Part shown: piece by piece, positions 4,916 to 5,250 of the stretch
How the letters are laid out: each line of letters starts with the position of its first letter
How positions within the stretch are numbered: the first letter of the stretch is position 1
NCBI GenBank assembly: GCA_037968395.1
Contig: JBBKVK010000154.1
Location: 1 to 5,250 of the forward strand
Direction of reading: 5' to 3'
DNA: 5,250 nucleotides
From: JADKBO01 sp037968395
GTDB lineage: Bacteria > Bacteroidota > Bacteroidia > Chitinophagales > Saprospiraceae
The notes under the pieces: generated by a model
What the model saw: only the letters and a program-made list of their open reading frames with translations
Told to the model about the DNA's origin: nothing
The model's database searches: none
Position numbers and translations under genes: made by a program

Positions 4916-5250
4916 TGAGAGATAATACGCTAGGCATCATTCCTCATGGCAGAAATGATGATATAATAAATAGCCATTTTAATATATAAATGAAACACTT
5001 TTGCTACCAAATAATTATCATATAATCACTCCTACATTGTGACTATGGATATGCGAAAACGTTAGCTACATAAACAGAATCTTACATCAGAAAATGGATA
5101 TAGACAAACGTCTCAATGAATAAATCACCCTACATAACATTAAAGTCTAATAGTTGTGCTGCAAGCCGACGATTAGACTTTGTTGAATGAAGCGGAACCA
5201 GACTTAACTATGGAATTTGAATATTCTGAGATTTCAGGTTAGAAGTCAAC
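4916..5250. other. Gene-free tail with a perfect 10-bp hairpin
   Basis: No gene is seen. AAAGTCTAAT (5142-5151) and ATTAGACTTT (5172-5181) are exact reverse complements around a 20-base loop. The stem is preceded by AAC (5136-5138) and followed by GTT (5182-5184), an attC-like frame, but the outer arms do not extend and no extra-helical base is present. No T run follows, so it is not an obvious terminator. A weaker hairpin, CATCATT/AATGATG, lies at 4935-4941 with 4954-4960. GTTAGCT at 5061-5067 matches the complement of the left end of attC-like site 3. Confidence 0.4.

Overview
The window is AT-rich, and its content points to a member of the Bacteroidota, probably a marine or environmental Cytophagales or Flavobacteriia type. 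The reasons are a C-terminal type IX secretion sorting domain on the protein at 3701-4615, a Bacteroidota-style promoter (TACCTTCA at 3658) in front of it, starts without Shine-Dalgarno sequences, and genes whose closest remembered relatives come from that phylum. All recognisable genes lie on the + strand.

Positions 1-3074 read as an array of small accessory gene cassettes. Unit 1 holds the 3' end of an SRPBCC (START-like) protein and an HLD-II haloalkane dehalogenase. The dehalogenase is broken by a one-base deletion near 680 but keeps all five catalytic-site residues. Unit 2 holds a MerT-like/GDCCVxC cysteine-rich membrane protein, coupled by an ATGA overlap to a glyoxalase/bleomycin-resistance-like VOC protein. 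Unit 3 holds a secreted NTF2-like (lumazine-binding-like) protein. Each unit ends in a long imperfect palindrome with AAC...GTT ends (1278-1410, 2264-2332, 3009-3074). These look like integron attC recombination sites. The last two share one fold, and the last has the extra base in its left arm that is typical of attC. The bases that open unit 2 (1402-1410, GTTCTCAGC) are the exact 9-bp complement of the left end of its own terminal site 860 bp away (2264-2272, GCTGAGAAC). This is the relation expected of a cassette that once circularised. No integrase lies in the window; attI and intI would be expected to the left.

Positions 3075-3657 carry no recognisable gene. A stand-alone transcription unit follows: promoter, a 304-residue secreted protein with five full 27-residue (81-bp) tandem repeats joining a DxDGDG calcium-loop motif to a YD-like motif, a type A T9SS sorting domain, and a clear intrinsic terminator (4641-4674). 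From 4675 to the end there is no intact gene, only a likely 3' scrap of a PLP-dependent threonine/serine dehydratase (4850-4915) and a perfect 10-bp hairpin (5142-5181).

The cassette genes do not form one pathway. They look like a collection of single- or two-gene adaptive functions (detoxification, metal handling, small-molecule binding), as is usual for cassette arrays. The observations most worth checking are the attC-like sites and their covarying folds, the inactivated dehalogenase, and the repeat protein.
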